Positions 28,358 to 39,005 of a stretch of DNA of 64,000 nt are shown piece by piece. Location: the NCBI RefSeq assembly GCF_028993575.1, contig NZ_CP118615.1, positions 4,803,001 to 4,867,000 of the forward strand, given 5' to 3'. How positions within the stretch are numbered: position 1 is the stretch's first letter; each line of letters begins with the position of its first letter. This DNA comes from Micromonospora cathayae. GTDB taxonomy: Bacteria; Actinomycetota; Actinomycetes; Mycobacteriales; Micromonosporaceae. Below the pieces are notes generated by a model. That model was not told where the DNA came from and searched no databases. It was given only the letters and a program-made list of their open reading frames with translations. The translations under genes were made by a program, and so were the position numbers.

Positions 28358-28407
28358 CCGGCGGCCTGCCGAGACCATCGACGCTGATGGCTTCGGCAGG
28401 CCGCCGG
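28358..28407. terminator. Strong hairpin between the kinase remnant and DUF2188 gene
   Basis: A perfect 15-bp stem (CCGGCGGCCTGCCGA, 28358-28372, with 28393-28407) encloses a second CCATC/GATGG stem. It sits between convergent units and can act in both directions. Confidence 0.9.
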
Positions 28408-28421
28408 AGTTCGGGGCGGGA

Positions 28422-28643
28422 TCAGCCCGCCGGAGGGTACGGGTCGTCCCGGTAGGTGTACTCGGTCTCGATCCGGCCGTCGGCGGTGTGCACGACGAGC
28501 TGGCTCGGCTCGTTGCCGTGCGCCACCTTGCGTCCGGCGTCGACCGCGTTCTGCTTGGTGTCGTACGTGCCGATCTGGTTGCCGCCCTGCTCGACCTTCC
28601 AGCCCTCACCGCTGGGCACCACGTGGTACTCGTTGCGCGTCAT
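28422..28643 (-). CDS. DUF2188 small protein
   Basis: The 73-residue protein matches DUF2188 along its length: NEYHVVPSGEGWKVEQGG, then the helix TKQNAVDAGRKVA and the strand SQLVVHTADGRIETEYTY. These small beta-alpha proteins are widespread in actinobacteria; their function is not known. The ATG at 28641-28643 follows AAGGGAAGG. It is divergent from the amide hydrolase lipoprotein gene. Confidence 0.88.
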   Translation of the reverse strand: MTRNEYHVVPSGEGWKVEQGGNQIGTYDTKQNAVDAGRKVAHGNEPSQLVVHTADGRIETEYTYRDDPYPPAG

Positions 28644-28754
28644 CGTCACCCACCTTCCCTTCGGTCGTCGTGGTACCCCGACCCGGGCGGGTGGAAACGG
28701 TCGCCATCGGCCACCATGGACAACCCGCCGCCGCTGACCTAGCGTCTTGCAGCT

Positions 28755-29753
28755 ATGCGGAAACCTGCGCTCGTCCTCGGCCTGGCCGTGCTGCTCACGC
28801 TGACCGGCTGCGCGACCTCGACGCCGGCCGGCGGGGACCCGGCCCCGGACCCGACGGCCACCCCGCTGTCCTCGCGGCAGAGCCCCGCCGAGGCCGAGCG
28901 CACCCTGGCGAGCCTGCGTCGCGTCGACGACCTGCCGCTGTACGAGATGACCTACGTCGGCGCGTACGACGCGCAGGCCGGCCTGGACCGGCCCACCCCC
29001 AGCCCGGTCGGCTGCTCGCTGTTCGCCGCCCTCGGCGACCCGGACCGGCCGCTGTTCGCCCGCAACTTCGACTGGGAACCCAACCCGGCGATGGTGCTGC
29101 GCACCGACCCGCCCGACGGGTACGCCTCGATCTCCCTGGTCGACATCTCGTACCTGGGTGTGGGTCCGGACCCGGCCGGCGACCCCCGGCTGCTGGACGC
29201 GCCGCTGCTGCCCTTCGACGGCATGAACGAGCGGGGCCTGGCGGTGGGCCTGGCCGCCGACGACAACGCCCGCGCCGAACCGGTGCCCGGCCGGCCCCGG
29301 GTGGGCAGCGTCCGCATCCTGCGCCTGGTGCTCGACCAGGCGGCCACCGTCGCCGAGGCGGTCCGGGTGTTCGAGCGCTACAACCTCGACTTCGAGGGCG
29401 GCCCGCCGCTGCACTACCTGCTCGCCGACGCGACCGGCGCGTCCGCGGTGGTGGAGTTCGTCGACGGCCGGATGCGGGTGCAGTCCGGCCGGGAGAGCTG
29501 GCGGGCGCTGACCAACGTGCCGGTGATCGACGTGCCGGAGCAGCGTCGCCGCGACGACCACCGGTACGGCGTGCTGGCCGAGGCGCTGACGAAGGCCGGC
29601 GGGACGGTGGACGCGCCGGCCGCCCTGGAACTGCTCGACCGGGTCCGCCAGGGCCACACCCGCTGGTCGGTGACGTACGGGCTGCGCAGCGGCGAGGTCC
29701 GGGTGGTCACCGCCGGCGGCGGGCGGCGGGAGTACCGGCTGCCGGTGGCCTGA
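28755..29753 (+). CDS. Ntn-hydrolase (C45 / linear amide C-N hydrolase) lipoprotein
   Basis: The 332-residue protein has a lipoprotein signal (LVLGLAVLLTLTGC) and a domain related to choloylglycine hydrolases and peptidase C45. The presumed nucleophile Cys lies in PVGCSLFAALGD (about residue 77), followed by FARNFDWEP and MNERGLAVGLA, both hallmarks of the fold. It probably cleaves an amide bond of a small molecule or acyl group outside the membrane; the substrate is unknown. TAGCGT lies 9 nt before the ATG and no ribosome-binding site is seen, so the transcript may have almost no leader. Confidence 0.82.
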   Translation: MRKPALVLGLAVLLTLTGCATSTPAGGDPAPDPTATPLSSRQSPAEAERTLASLRRVDDLPLYEMTYVGAYDAQAGLDRPTPSPVGCSLFAALGDPDRPLFARNFDWEPNPAMVLRTDPPDGYASISLVDISYLGVGPDPAGDPRLLDAPLLPFDGMNERGLAVGLAADDNARAEPVPGRPRVGSVRILRLVLDQAATVAEAVRVFERYNLDFEGGPPLHYLLADATGASAVVEFVDGRMRVQSGRESWRALTNVPVIDVPEQRRRDDHRYGVLAEALTKAGGTVDAPAALELLDRVRQGHTRWSVTYGLRSGEVRVVTAGGGRREYRLPVA

Positions 29754-29811
29754 CCTGCTCCGGCCCGGCCTCCCGCGTACCGGGACCTGGCCCGGCCCCC
29801 GCGTACGCTGT

Positions 29812-29841
29812 GGCCCGGCCCCCGAACACGGGGGCCGGGCC
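29812..29841. terminator. Bidirectional hairpin between convergent genes
   Basis: GGCCCGGCCCCCG (29812-29824) pairs perfectly with 29829-29841 around an AACA loop, between the amide hydrolase and LVIVD genes. Confidence 0.88.
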
Positions 29842-29855
29842 GATGACGCCGGCGG

Positions 29856-31292
<1,437 letters not shown>

Positions 31293-31426
31293 CGGCGACG
31301 TCCTTCGCGTGGTGAGGCTGGTACCGGAAGAGGCGCTCCATGACGATAGCAGTCGATGTGATCGGAGTCGGGGCAGTTAATCTCCTGGATACGATCTGCC
31401 GGACCGCGAGAGAGGAGGGGCCACCG

Positions 31427-32101
31427 ATGACCATCCTGCGTGGACGCATCCTGGCCGTGGCCACGGTGCTGCTTCTGGTGGTGGTGGTCGTCGTGGTGCT
31501 CAGGACGCCCCGGGAGCGTCCCGCCCCGTCGGTCGCCCCGACCCCCGCCGCCGCCACCTCGGACGGGCCTGCGGTGATCGTGCCGGGGCGTCCCGGCGAA
31601 CCGGCGGTGACCCGCCCCGCCGACCAGGTGCGCCCGGACCCCTCGCCCCGGTACAACAGCCCGGACGTCTGGTTCGTACGGATGATGATCCCGCACCACC
31701 AGCAGGCGCTGGAGATGGCGGCCCTCGCCCCGGACCGGGCCGGTGACCGGGCCGTCCGGGCCCTCGCCGACCGGATCCGGGCCAGCCAGGCCCCGGAGGT
31801 CGGGGTGCTGCGCGCCTGGCTCGACACCCGGGGGCTCCCGTTGGAGGCGGCCGGCCACGACCACGCCACCATGCCGGGCATGCAGTCCCCGGCGGCGCTA
31901 CAGCGGCTCGCCGCCGCCCGGGGAGCCGACTTCGACCGGCTTTTCGTGACGATGATGACCGCGCACCACGAGGGCGCGGTCAGGATGGCCACGGACCTGC
32001 TCAGGGCCGGTGCCGATCCCACCCTGTCGGACTTCGCGAACGCGGTCGCGGTCGAGCAGAACGTCGAGATCGACCGGATGCGCGCCCTGGTCGACGGGTG
32101 A
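31427..32101 (+). CDS. Membrane-anchored DUF305 (ferritin-like) protein
   Basis: The 224-residue protein has one N-terminal membrane helix (ILAVATVLLLVVVVVVVL) and an extracytoplasmic DUF305 domain. It carries the paired His motifs VRMMIPHHQQALEMA and VTMMTAHHEGAVRMA, which form a four-helix ferritin-like core likely to bind metal, plausibly copper. A Met/His-rich stretch (GHDHATMPGM) lies between them. The ATG at 31427 follows GAGAGAGGAGG. It is divergent from the LVIVD gene by 134 bp. Confidence 0.9.
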   Translation: MTILRGRILAVATVLLLVVVVVVVLRTPRERPAPSVAPTPAAATSDGPAVIVPGRPGEPAVTRPADQVRPDPSPRYNSPDVWFVRMMIPHHQQALEMAALAPDRAGDRAVRALADRIRASQAPEVGVLRAWLDTRGLPLEAAGHDHATMPGMQSPAALQRLAAARGADFDRLFVTMMTAHHEGAVRMATDLLRAGADPTLSDFANAVAVEQNVEIDRMRALVDG

Positions 32102-32127
32102 CCCCCGCGCCGTCCCCGCCGGGTCGG

Positions 32128-33528
32128 TCAGCCGCCGGCGGTGCCGGTGTCGGTACCACCGCCCCCGCCGGCCGGCGCGGTCGTGGTGCCCGGCTCGGTC
32201 GGGGCGGCGGTGGTCGGTTCCACCGGCGGGGTGGTGGTCGGCGCGGTCGGCGGGGTGGTGGTCGGCGCGCCGGTCGGGTCGTCGGTCGGCACGGGGTCCG
32301 CCGTGGGGCTCGGACCGGGGCTCGGCGTCGCGGTGACGTCGGTCGAGGGCCGCCCGGTGGGCTGACCGCCCCGGTTGGGTCGGGTCGGACCCGCCGCCGA
32401 CTCCTCGACCGTGGCCGACTCCTCGGGCGCCTGGCTGGGCACCGCCGCCGACGTGGACGGCGTCAGGTCGGGAGCCCGCGCGGCGTCGTCGTTGGTGAAG
32501 CCGAGCGCGGCGACCAGGCCGGTCAGGGCCACCAGTACCGCCGCGACCGCGCCGACCAGCGTTCCCCGCCGGCGGTTGGCGGCACCGCCGCCCGGGGCGG
32601 CCGGCACGGCGGGCAGATCGGTGCGGGTGTCCGGTCCGGAGGACCGCAGCGCACCCGGGACCACCACGGTGGGCGTGCCGCCGGCCGTGGTGGTGACGCC
32701 CGAGTCGGTCGCCTCGCGGGCCGCCTCGGCCATCGCCGCACCGGTCGGGTACCGGTCGGCGGGGTCCTTGACCAGTGCCCGGGAGACCAGCTCACGGACC
32801 GGTTGGGGGATCTCGGCGGGCAGCGGCGGCGGCTCGTCGTCCAGGTGCCGGACCGCCACCTGGAGCGGGTTGTCGCCGGTGAACGGGGGGCCACCGGTGA
32901 GGCAGCAGTAGGCCACCGCGCCGAGGGCGTAGATGTCGGTCGCTGCCGAGACCGGCTTGCCGGACGCCTGCTCGGGTGCCATGTAGAGGGCGGTACCCGG
33001 CACCGCGTTGGTGCTGGTGATGCTGGTCACATTGGTGGACCGGGCGACCCCGAAGTCGACCAGGACGACCGCGCCGCTCTCCTGCACCATCAGGTTGCTC
33101 GGCTTCACGTCGCGGTGCACGATCCCGCCGCTGTGCGCCGCATGCAGCGCCTCGGCGGCCTGGGCCACCACCGACATCGTCCGGGCCACGTCGAGCCGGC
33201 CCTCGGCCTCGATCAGTTTGGACAGCGGCTGGCCCTGGACGAACTCCATCACCAGGTAGTCGGCCTTGCCGCCGTCGGGCAGCTCGTCCTCGCCGCAGTC
33301 GTAGACCTGCACGATGCCGGGATGCCGCAACGCGGCCATCATCCGGGCCTCGGCCCGGAACCGGGCGATGAAGTCGGGGTCGGACACCAGCGCGGGCAGC
33401 AGGATCTTCACTGCCACCTGGCGGCCCAGCACCACGTCAGACGCGCGCCAGACCTCGCCCATGCCGCCGGTGGCGACACGTTCGTCCAAGCGGTACCGAC
33501 CGCTGAGTACGACTCCCGAAGACAACAC
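32128..33528 (-). CDS. PknB-type Ser/Thr protein kinase
   Basis: The 466-residue kinase has glycine loop VATGGMGEVWRA, catalytic Lys in VAVKILLP (about 41), HRDVKPSNLM and DFGVAR with full Hanks motifs. A linker and one membrane helix follow (LVGAVAAVLVALTGLVAALGF, about 325-345), then a 115-residue Thr/Pro-rich extracellular tail without PASTA repeats. It phosphorylates cytoplasmic targets in response to an unknown envelope signal. The GTG start lies at the beginning of homology. It is convergent with the DUF305 gene, with only 26 bp between stop codons. Confidence 0.95.
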   Translation of the reverse strand: MLSSGVVLSGRYRLDERVATGGMGEVWRASDVVLGRQVAVKILLPALVSDPDFIARFRAEARMMAALRHPGIVQVYDCGEDELPDGGKADYLVMEFVQGQPLSKLIEAEGRLDVARTMSVVAQAAEALHAAHSGGIVHRDVKPSNLMVQESGAVVLVDFGVARSTNVTSITSTNAVPGTALYMAPEQASGKPVSAATDIYALGAVAYCCLTGGPPFTGDNPLQVAVRHLDDEPPPLPAEIPQPVRELVSRALVKDPADRYPTGAAMAEAAREATDSGVTTTAGGTPTVVVPGALRSSGPDTRTDLPAVPAAPGGGAANRRRGTLVGAVAAVLVALTGLVAALGFTNDDAARAPDLTPSTSAAVPSQAPEESATVEESAAGPTRPNRGGQPTGRPSTDVTATPSPGPSPTADPVPTDDPTGAPTTTPPTAPTTTPPVEPTTAAPTEPGTTTAPAGGGGGTDTGTAGG

Positions 33529-34075
33529 AGCAATACCGTACCCACCGGGGCGTAAGGCTATCCGGGCGCGATCCCCCGCCGCCGTGGGCGCCTCGCAGTG
33601 GTGCCGGCACGATGCGTGACCCTCGACCGGTGGTGGCGACGGGCAATGGACCGGGGTTGGGCCGGCGCTGCCGGAGCCGGTTCCGGGCCGTCGGTCGTAC
33701 GCTGGGGGAATGCCACCGTCGACGGCGGTGGCCGTGACGGCCCCGCGAATCGAGAGCGTCCGTCGGCCCGGCGGCGTTACGGCGACTCGCCGCAGCGCCA
33801 GGTTGATTTAAGTCACTTGTTTCTTCAGTGTTGCCGCCTTGTCGCTACGTAGCTTCACTCCTACCGTTACCCCGACTCGGGCTGGCCCCGACAAAAGGGG
33901 TGGTAACCCGCCAAACCGGGCGGTCCCGTCCCGGTGCGTCGTCCGGCCGCTCCGGCACGGACACGATCGAGCTCAGCGGGGGGCTGATGGCGCGGGTGGA
34001 GGTCCGGTCGGGTGGCGACGTCCCCGACCCCGACGGATCGGACCGGGGCGGGCGCGTGGCAGGATCGACGACCCG
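33529..34075. other. Long non-coding region upstream of the ECF sigma gene
   Basis: Nearly 550 bp contain no convincing gene. An AT-richer patch at about 33800-33850 with TTGATTTAAGTCACTTG is the best promoter candidate. A small hairpin around GACAAAAGGGG lies near 33890. Frames that stay open through the region have poor codon use and no recognisable domain. Confidence 0.5.
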
Positions 34076-34732
34076 ATGACCGGAGAACTGAACGCGGCGG
34101 TGAGCGCCGCGCAGGACGGAGACGAGGATGCCTTCCGCTTCCTCTACCGCACCCTGCAACCAGGTCTGCTGCGCTACCTCACCGCGCTGGTGGGCGCGGA
34201 CGCCGAGGACGTCGCCTCGGAGACCTGGTTGCAGGTCTCCCGGGACCTGCCCGGCTTCACCGGCGGGGAGTTCCGGGCCTGGACGGTCACCATCGCCCGT
34301 AACCGGGCCATGGACCACCTGCGTCGCCAGCGTCGCCGCCCCACCGTGCCGGTGCCCGTGCAGTCCCTGAGCGAGCTGCCCGGCGACAGCGACACCGCCG
34401 AACGGGCCAGCGAGACCCTGGGCACCGAGGCGGCGATCGCGCTGATCGCCACACTTCCACCCCGGGAGGCGGAAGCGGTCCTGCTGCGGGCCGTGATCGG
34501 GCTGGACGCGGAGACCGCCGCCCGGGTGCTCGGCAAGCGCTCCGGCGCGGTCCGCACCGCCGCGCACCGGGGGCTGCGCCGGCTCGCCGCGCTCCTCGAC
34601 CAGAGCGCGGACGCCCGGCCCGCGGCCACCGACACCGCCGCCACCGGCACCGGGCCCACCCCGCCCCGGCCCCGGACCGGCCGCGGTCGCCCCGCCCCGG
34701 CCCCGCCCCACGCCGAACCGGCGGACGGTTGA
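34076..34732 (+). CDS. ECF-family RNA polymerase sigma factor
   Basis: The 218-residue protein has sigma region 2 (about 12-80; FRFLYRTLQPGLLRYLTAL, VASETWLQVSRD, ARNRAMDHLRRQRRRP) and region 4 (about 120-175; LPPREAEAVLLRAVIGLDAE, RSGAVRTAAHRGLRRL). A Pro-rich tail of about 40 residues follows. It directs polymerase to a specific regulon in response to stress. The next gene begins within 17 bp and probably encodes its partner. The start ATG at 34076 has only a weak AGGA upstream. Confidence 0.93.
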   Translation: MTGELNAAVSAAQDGDEDAFRFLYRTLQPGLLRYLTALVGADAEDVASETWLQVSRDLPGFTGGEFRAWTVTIARNRAMDHLRRQRRRPTVPVPVQSLSELPGDSDTAERASETLGTEAAIALIATLPPREAEAVLLRAVIGLDAETAARVLGKRSGAVRTAAHRGLRRLAALLDQSADARPAATDTAATGTGPTPPRPRTGRGRPAPAPPHAEPADG

Positions 34733-34748
34733 CGTGAGGGAGTTCTGG

Positions 34749-35534
34749 ATGCGCTTCCGTCGATCCCGCCGCCCGGACGAGCAGGCCACCGAACGGCTCC
34801 TCGCGGCGGCGGCCGCGCCGCACGCCGACGAGTCGCCCGACCCGGTCGTCCGCCTCCTCGCCGCCGCCTCGGCTCCGGCCGGCCCCGGTGACCTCGCCGG
34901 CGAGGAGGCGGCCCTCGCCGCCTTCCGGGCGGCCCGGACCGAGCGGCCGGCCCCCACCGCCGGTCGGCCCCGCCGCCGACGCACCGTCGGCACCCTGGCC
35001 TGGGTGGCCGGTGTCGCGGTGACCGCGACCGCCGGGGTCGCCGTCGCCACCGTCGGACTGGACCGGCCCGACCCCGCCTCCACCCCGCCACCGGCCACCG
35101 GCACCCCGGGCACCCCGCCGACCGGACAGTCCACCGACCCGTCCGGTCCCTCGCCGTCGGCCGGAACCGCCGCCCCCACCCCGACGCCGACCTCCGGAAC
35201 CGCCGGGCCGGGCCGTGACGCCGGCCGGGCCACCAGCGCCGTACCGGCGTCCCTGCCCGGCCTCTGCAACGCCTACCTGGCGCAACCCGACCGGGCGGAA
35301 CGCGGCCGTTCCCTGCGGAGCCCGGCGTTCCGCGCCCTGGTCGACGCGGCCGGTGGCCCGGCACAGGTCGAGGAGTACTGCCGGGACCTCGCGTCCGAGC
35401 GGACCCCGCCGGCGGCCCCACCATCGGCCGGGCCACCCACCCGCCCGTCGACCGTGCCGTCCGCCCACCCCTCGGCACCGGGCCGGCCCACCGGGCCGCC
35501 AGGTTCCACCCACGGGCCCGCCGGTCGCCCGTAA
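34749..35534 (+). CDS. Probable sigma-factor partner, single-pass membrane protein
   Basis: The protein of about 261 residues has a cytoplasmic N-terminal part of helices with repeated LLAAAAAP-type motifs, one membrane helix (VAGVAVTATAGVAVATVGL, about 90-110), and a long Pro/Thr/Ser-rich extracellular part containing a small Cys-paired helical region (LPGLCNAYLAQP ... VEEYCRDLA). It lacks a recognisable zinc anti-sigma motif. Its position right after the sigma gene suggests an anti-sigma or accessory role. The ATG at 34749 is chosen for GAGGGAG eight bases upstream; a GTG at 34734 is possible. Confidence 0.7.
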   Translation: MRFRRSRRPDEQATERLLAAAAAPHADESPDPVVRLLAAASAPAGPGDLAGEEAALAAFRAARTERPAPTAGRPRRRRTVGTLAWVAGVAVTATAGVAVATVGLDRPDPASTPPPATGTPGTPPTGQSTDPSGPSPSAGTAAPTPTPTSGTAGPGRDAGRATSAVPASLPGLCNAYLAQPDRAERGRSLRSPAFRALVDAAGGPAQVEEYCRDLASERTPPAAPPSAGPPTRPSTVPSAHPSAPGRPTGPPGSTHGPAGRP

Positions 35535-35600
35535 CCTGCGCGCCCACCGATGTTGCCTCGCGCCGGCCGGGCCGCTCTGCTAGGAAGGAGACGAAGGGGC

Positions 35601-35628
35601 ACACCGGAGCCCGACCCGGCTCCGGTGT
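35601..35628 (+). terminator. Hairpin in the leader of egtA
   Basis: ACACCGGAGCC (35601-35611) pairs perfectly with 35618-35628 around a 6-nt loop, 29 bp before the egtA start. It could end the sigma operon or act as an attenuator for egt genes. Confidence 0.55.
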
Positions 35629-35657
35629 CCGCCGGAGCGCGCAGGAGGAGGCCACCT

Positions 35658-36893
35658 GTGGTGACGTCGCCGGAACTGGACCGGGGGGCGATCCTCGGGG
35701 AGGCGGAGGCCGCCGCCGGGCACATCGCCCGGATCTGCTTCAAGACCGGCCCACCCCGGTTCACCGGTGTCGAGCTGGAATGGACCGTGCACGACGCCGC
35801 CGATCCGGCCCGTCCCGTCGACCGGGACCGGCTGCGCGCGGCACTGGGGCGCCACGCCCCCACCACCCTGGACCACACCAGCCCGGCCGAGCGGCTCCCG
35901 CACGGCGGTACCGTGACGGTGGAGCCCGGCGGGCAGATCGAACTCTCCACCGCGCCGCGACGCTCGTTCGTCGCGCTGCACACCGACACGGACGCCGACA
36001 TCGGCGAGTTGACCCGGCTGCTCGCCCCCGCCGGGCTCGTCCTGGGCGGCAGCGGCATCGATCCGTACCGGCCGCCCGGCCCGGTCGTCGACACCCCGCG
36101 GTACCGGGCCATGCGGCACTCCTTCGACCGGGGCGGGCCGGCCGGGCGCACCATGATGTACAGCACCGCCGGCCTCCAGATCTGCCTGGACGCCGGTTAC
36201 CCGGACGACCTGCCGGCCCGGTGGGCGGCGGCGCACGCGGTGGGCCCGCCGCTGCTGGCCGCCTTCGCCACCGCCGGTCGGCACGCCGGCCGGCCCACCG
36301 GCTGGGCGTCGGCCCGGATGGCCGCCTGGCTCGCCATCGATCCGACCCGCACCAGGCCGGCCTGGTCACCGACCGAACCGCCGGCCGACCCGGTGTCGGC
36401 CTGGACCGGGTACGCGCTGGCCGCGCCGCTGCTCTGCGTCCGCGCCGACGGGCCCGACTGGACGGTGCCGCCGGGGATCACCTTCGCCGACTGGATCGAC
36501 GGCGCGCTGCCCCGGCCACCGACCACCGACGACCTCGACTACCACCTGAGCACCCTGTTCCCGCCGGTACGACCGCGCGGCTACCTGGAGATCCGCTACC
36601 TGGACGCGCAGCCCGGACGGGACTGGGCGGTGCCGACGGCGGTGCTCACGGCGTTGTTCGCCGACCCGGCCACCACCCGGTCGGCGGCGGAGTGCGCGAC
36701 CCCCGTCGCCGACCGCTGGTACCGGGCCGCCCGGTACGGGCTCGCCGACGTACCGCTGGCCCGGGTCGCCGCGCAGTTGCTCGACCTGGCGCTGGCCGCC
36801 CTGCCCCGGCTCGACCTGCCCGCCGGGGCGCACCAGGAAATCGTCCACGGCGTACGGCGGCGACGGGCCGCCGCGGAGAGGGGTGCACGGTGA
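35658..36893 (+). CDS. egtA: Glutamate-cysteine ligase EgtA (ergothioneine pathway)
   Basis: The 411-residue protein belongs to the GCS2 glutamate-cysteine ligase family: TGVELEWTV (about 37), then HGGTVTVEPGGQIELSTAP with glutamate-binding residues, and YRAMRHSFDR. It makes gamma-glutamylcysteine, the sulfur donor used by EgtB. GGAGGAGG precedes the GTG at 35658. Its last four bases overlap the egtB start, so the operon is coupled. A hairpin in its leader may regulate the set. Confidence 0.95.
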   Translation: MVTSPELDRGAILGEAEAAAGHIARICFKTGPPRFTGVELEWTVHDAADPARPVDRDRLRAALGRHAPTTLDHTSPAERLPHGGTVTVEPGGQIELSTAPRRSFVALHTDTDADIGELTRLLAPAGLVLGGSGIDPYRPPGPVVDTPRYRAMRHSFDRGGPAGRTMMYSTAGLQICLDAGYPDDLPARWAAAHAVGPPLLAAFATAGRHAGRPTGWASARMAAWLAIDPTRTRPAWSPTEPPADPVSAWTGYALAAPLLCVRADGPDWTVPPGITFADWIDGALPRPPTTDDLDYHLSTLFPPVRPRGYLEIRYLDAQPGRDWAVPTAVLTALFADPATTRSAAECATPVADRWYRAARYGLADVPLARVAAQLLDLALAALPRLDLPAGAHQEIVHGVRRRRAAAERGAR

Positions 36894-38212
36894 CAGCCAC
36901 CGGATCGGACGCGGAGACGCTGCGCGGCCGGATCGCCGCCGAACTGGCCCGGACCCGGGCCCGGACCACCGCACTGACCGAGGCGGTCGACGACGCCGAC
37001 CTGCTGCGGCAGCACTCGCCGCTGATGTCCCCGCTGGTCTGGGACCTCGCCCACGTCGGCAACCAGGAGGAACTCTGGCTGGTCCGGGACGTCGGCGGCC
37101 GGGAACCGGTCCGGCAGGACATCGACCACCTGTACGACGCGTTCCAGCAGCCCCGCCGGGACCGTCCGGCCCTGCCGCTGCTGCCGCCGGCCGAGGCCCG
37201 CGTCTACCTGGCGACCGTCCGGGACAAGGTGCACGACCTGCTGGACCGGGTGCGGTTCACCGACCGGCCGCTGGTCGCCGACGGGTTCGCCTTCGGCATG
37301 ATCGTCCAGCACGAACAGCAGCACGACGAGACGATGCTCGCCACCCACCAGTTGCGTTCCGGGCCGCCGGCGCTCGGTGCGCCGCCGCCGCCCGAACCGG
37401 CCGTCCGGGTCGCCGACGAGGTGCTGGTCCCGGCCGGACCGTTCACCATGGGCACCTCCACCGACCCGTGGGCGCTGGACAACGAACGCCCCGCGCACCG
37501 CGTCGACCTGCCCGGCTACGCCATCGACGCCGCGCCGGTGACCAACGGCCGCTACCGGGAGTTCATCGCCGACGGCGGGTACGACGACCCGCGCTGGTGG
37601 ACCGGCGAGGGCTGGGCGCACCGGCAGGCCGAGGGGCTGACCGCGCCGCTGCACTGGCGGCGCGACGGCGACGGCTGGGCGTACCGCCGGTTCGGCCGGT
37701 GGTCCCCGGTCCGGGACGACGAGCCGGTGGTGCACGTCTGCTTCCACGAGGCCCAGGCGTACGCCACCTGGGCCGGCCGGCGGCTGCCCACCGAGGCGGA
37801 GTGGGAGAAGGCGGCCCGCTGGGACCCGGTCACCGGCCGGTCCCGCCGCTACCCGTGGGGTGACGACGACCCCACCGCCGAGCACGCCAACCTGGGGCAG
37901 CGGCACCTGTGGCCGGCCCCGGTGGGCGCGTACCCGGCCGGCGCGTCCCCGCTCGGCGTGCACCAGCTGATCGGGGACGTCTGGGAGTGGACCTCGACCA
38001 CCTTCCGGGGCTATCCGGGCTTCACCGCCTTCCCGTACCGGGAGTACTCCGAGGTCTTCTTCGGCGACGGCCACCGGGTGCTGCGCGGCGGCTCGTTCGG
38101 CACCGACCGGGCGGCCTGCCGGGGCACCTTCCGCAACTGGGACTACCCGATCCGGCGGCAGATCTTCAGCGGCTTCCGCTGCGCCCGCGACCTGCGGCCG
38201 GACGAACGGTGA
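36890..38212 (+). CDS. egtB: Hercynine oxygenase EgtB (sulfoxide synthase)
   Basis: The 440-residue protein has the DinB-like N-terminal domain with iron ligands in WDLAHVGNQEELW and QHEQQHDETML (H-x3-H), and a C-terminal formylglycine-generating-enzyme-like domain (about 175-435; RLPTEAEWEKAARW, GDVWEWTSTTF, RVLRGGSF). It joins hercynine with gamma-glutamylcysteine using oxygen and iron. The GTG at 36890 overlaps the egtA stop. Confidence 0.97.
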   Translation: MTATGSDAETLRGRIAAELARTRARTTALTEAVDDADLLRQHSPLMSPLVWDLAHVGNQEELWLVRDVGGREPVRQDIDHLYDAFQQPRRDRPALPLLPPAEARVYLATVRDKVHDLLDRVRFTDRPLVADGFAFGMIVQHEQQHDETMLATHQLRSGPPALGAPPPPEPAVRVADEVLVPAGPFTMGTSTDPWALDNERPAHRVDLPGYAIDAAPVTNGRYREFIADGGYDDPRWWTGEGWAHRQAEGLTAPLHWRRDGDGWAYRRFGRWSPVRDDEPVVHVCFHEAQAYATWAGRRLPTEAEWEKAARWDPVTGRSRRYPWGDDDPTAEHANLGQRHLWPAPVGAYPAGASPLGVHQLIGDVWEWTSTTFRGYPGFTAFPYREYSEVFFGDGHRVLRGGSFGTDRAACRGTFRNWDYPIRRQIFSGFRCARDLRPDER

Positions 38213-38222
38213 ACCCCGCCTG

Positions 38223-39005
38223 ATGTGCCGGCACCTGGCGTACCTGGGCCCGCCGGTGACCCTGCGGGCGCTGCTGTTCGACCCGCCGCACTCGCTGGTG
38301 CGGCAGTCCTGGGCCCCCCGGGACATGCGCGGTGGCGGCACCGTCAACGCCGACGGTTTCGGCGTCGGCTGGTACCCGGACGGGGCCGCGCCGGTGCGGT
38401 ACCGCAGCGCGCAGCCGATCTGGAGCGATCCGGCCCTGCCGGGGCTGGCCGACGCCACGGTGACCGGTGCGGTGCTGGCGGCCGTCCGGTCCGCCACGGT
38501 CGGCATGCCGGTGCACGCCGGGGCCGCCGCCCCGTTCGCCGAGGGGCGGTGGCTGTTCAGCCACAACGGGGTGGTGCGGGGCTGGCCGGACTCGGTGACC
38601 GAGCTGGCCGCCGGGCTGCCGGTACGTGACCTGCTCACCCTGGACGCGCCCACCGACTCGGCGCTGCTGTGGGCGCTGGTCCGGCACCGGCTGCGGGCCG
38701 GCGCGCCGCCGGCCGGGGCGGTCGCCGACACGGTGCGGTCGGTCCTCGCGGCGGCCCCCGGTTCCCGGCTGAACCTGCTGCTCACCGATGGCCGTACCGC
38801 CGTGGCGAGCACCGCCGGGCACGCGCTGTCGGTCCGCGCGGACACCGACGCGGTACTGCTCGCCTCCGAACCGTACGACGACGACCCGGCCTGGCGGCCG
38901 GTGCCGGACGGCTCGCTGGTCGAGGCCACCCCGGCGGGGGTACGGGTGACCCCGCTCGCCGCCGGCCGGGCCGGCACATCCACCAACGGGAAGGACCGCC
39001 GATGA
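38223..39005 (+). CDS. egtC: Gamma-glutamyl hercynylcysteine sulfoxide hydrolase EgtC
   Basis: The 260-residue protein is a class II glutamine-amidotransferase-type Ntn hydrolase. Cys2 (MCRHLAYLG) is the nucleophile after Met removal, and the conserved NADGFGVGWY and FSHNGVV segments shape the site. It removes the glutamyl group from the EgtB product. It starts 10 bp after egtB, and its stop overlaps the egtD ATG (ATGA). Confidence 0.96.
   Translation: MCRHLAYLGPPVTLRALLFDPPHSLVRQSWAPRDMRGGGTVNADGFGVGWYPDGAAPVRYRSAQPIWSDPALPGLADATVTGAVLAAVRSATVGMPVHAGAAAPFAEGRWLFSHNGVVRGWPDSVTELAAGLPVRDLLTLDAPTDSALLWALVRHRLRAGAPPAGAVADTVRSVLAAAPGSRLNLLLTDGRTAVASTAGHALSVRADTDAVLLASEPYDDDPAWRPVPDGSLVEATPAGVRVTPLAAGRAGTSTNGKDRR

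Noticed and set aside
33598..33852. An 84-codon frame upstream of the ECF sigma gene
   Set aside because: No domain, poor codon use and no ribosome-binding site; it is treated as non-coding.
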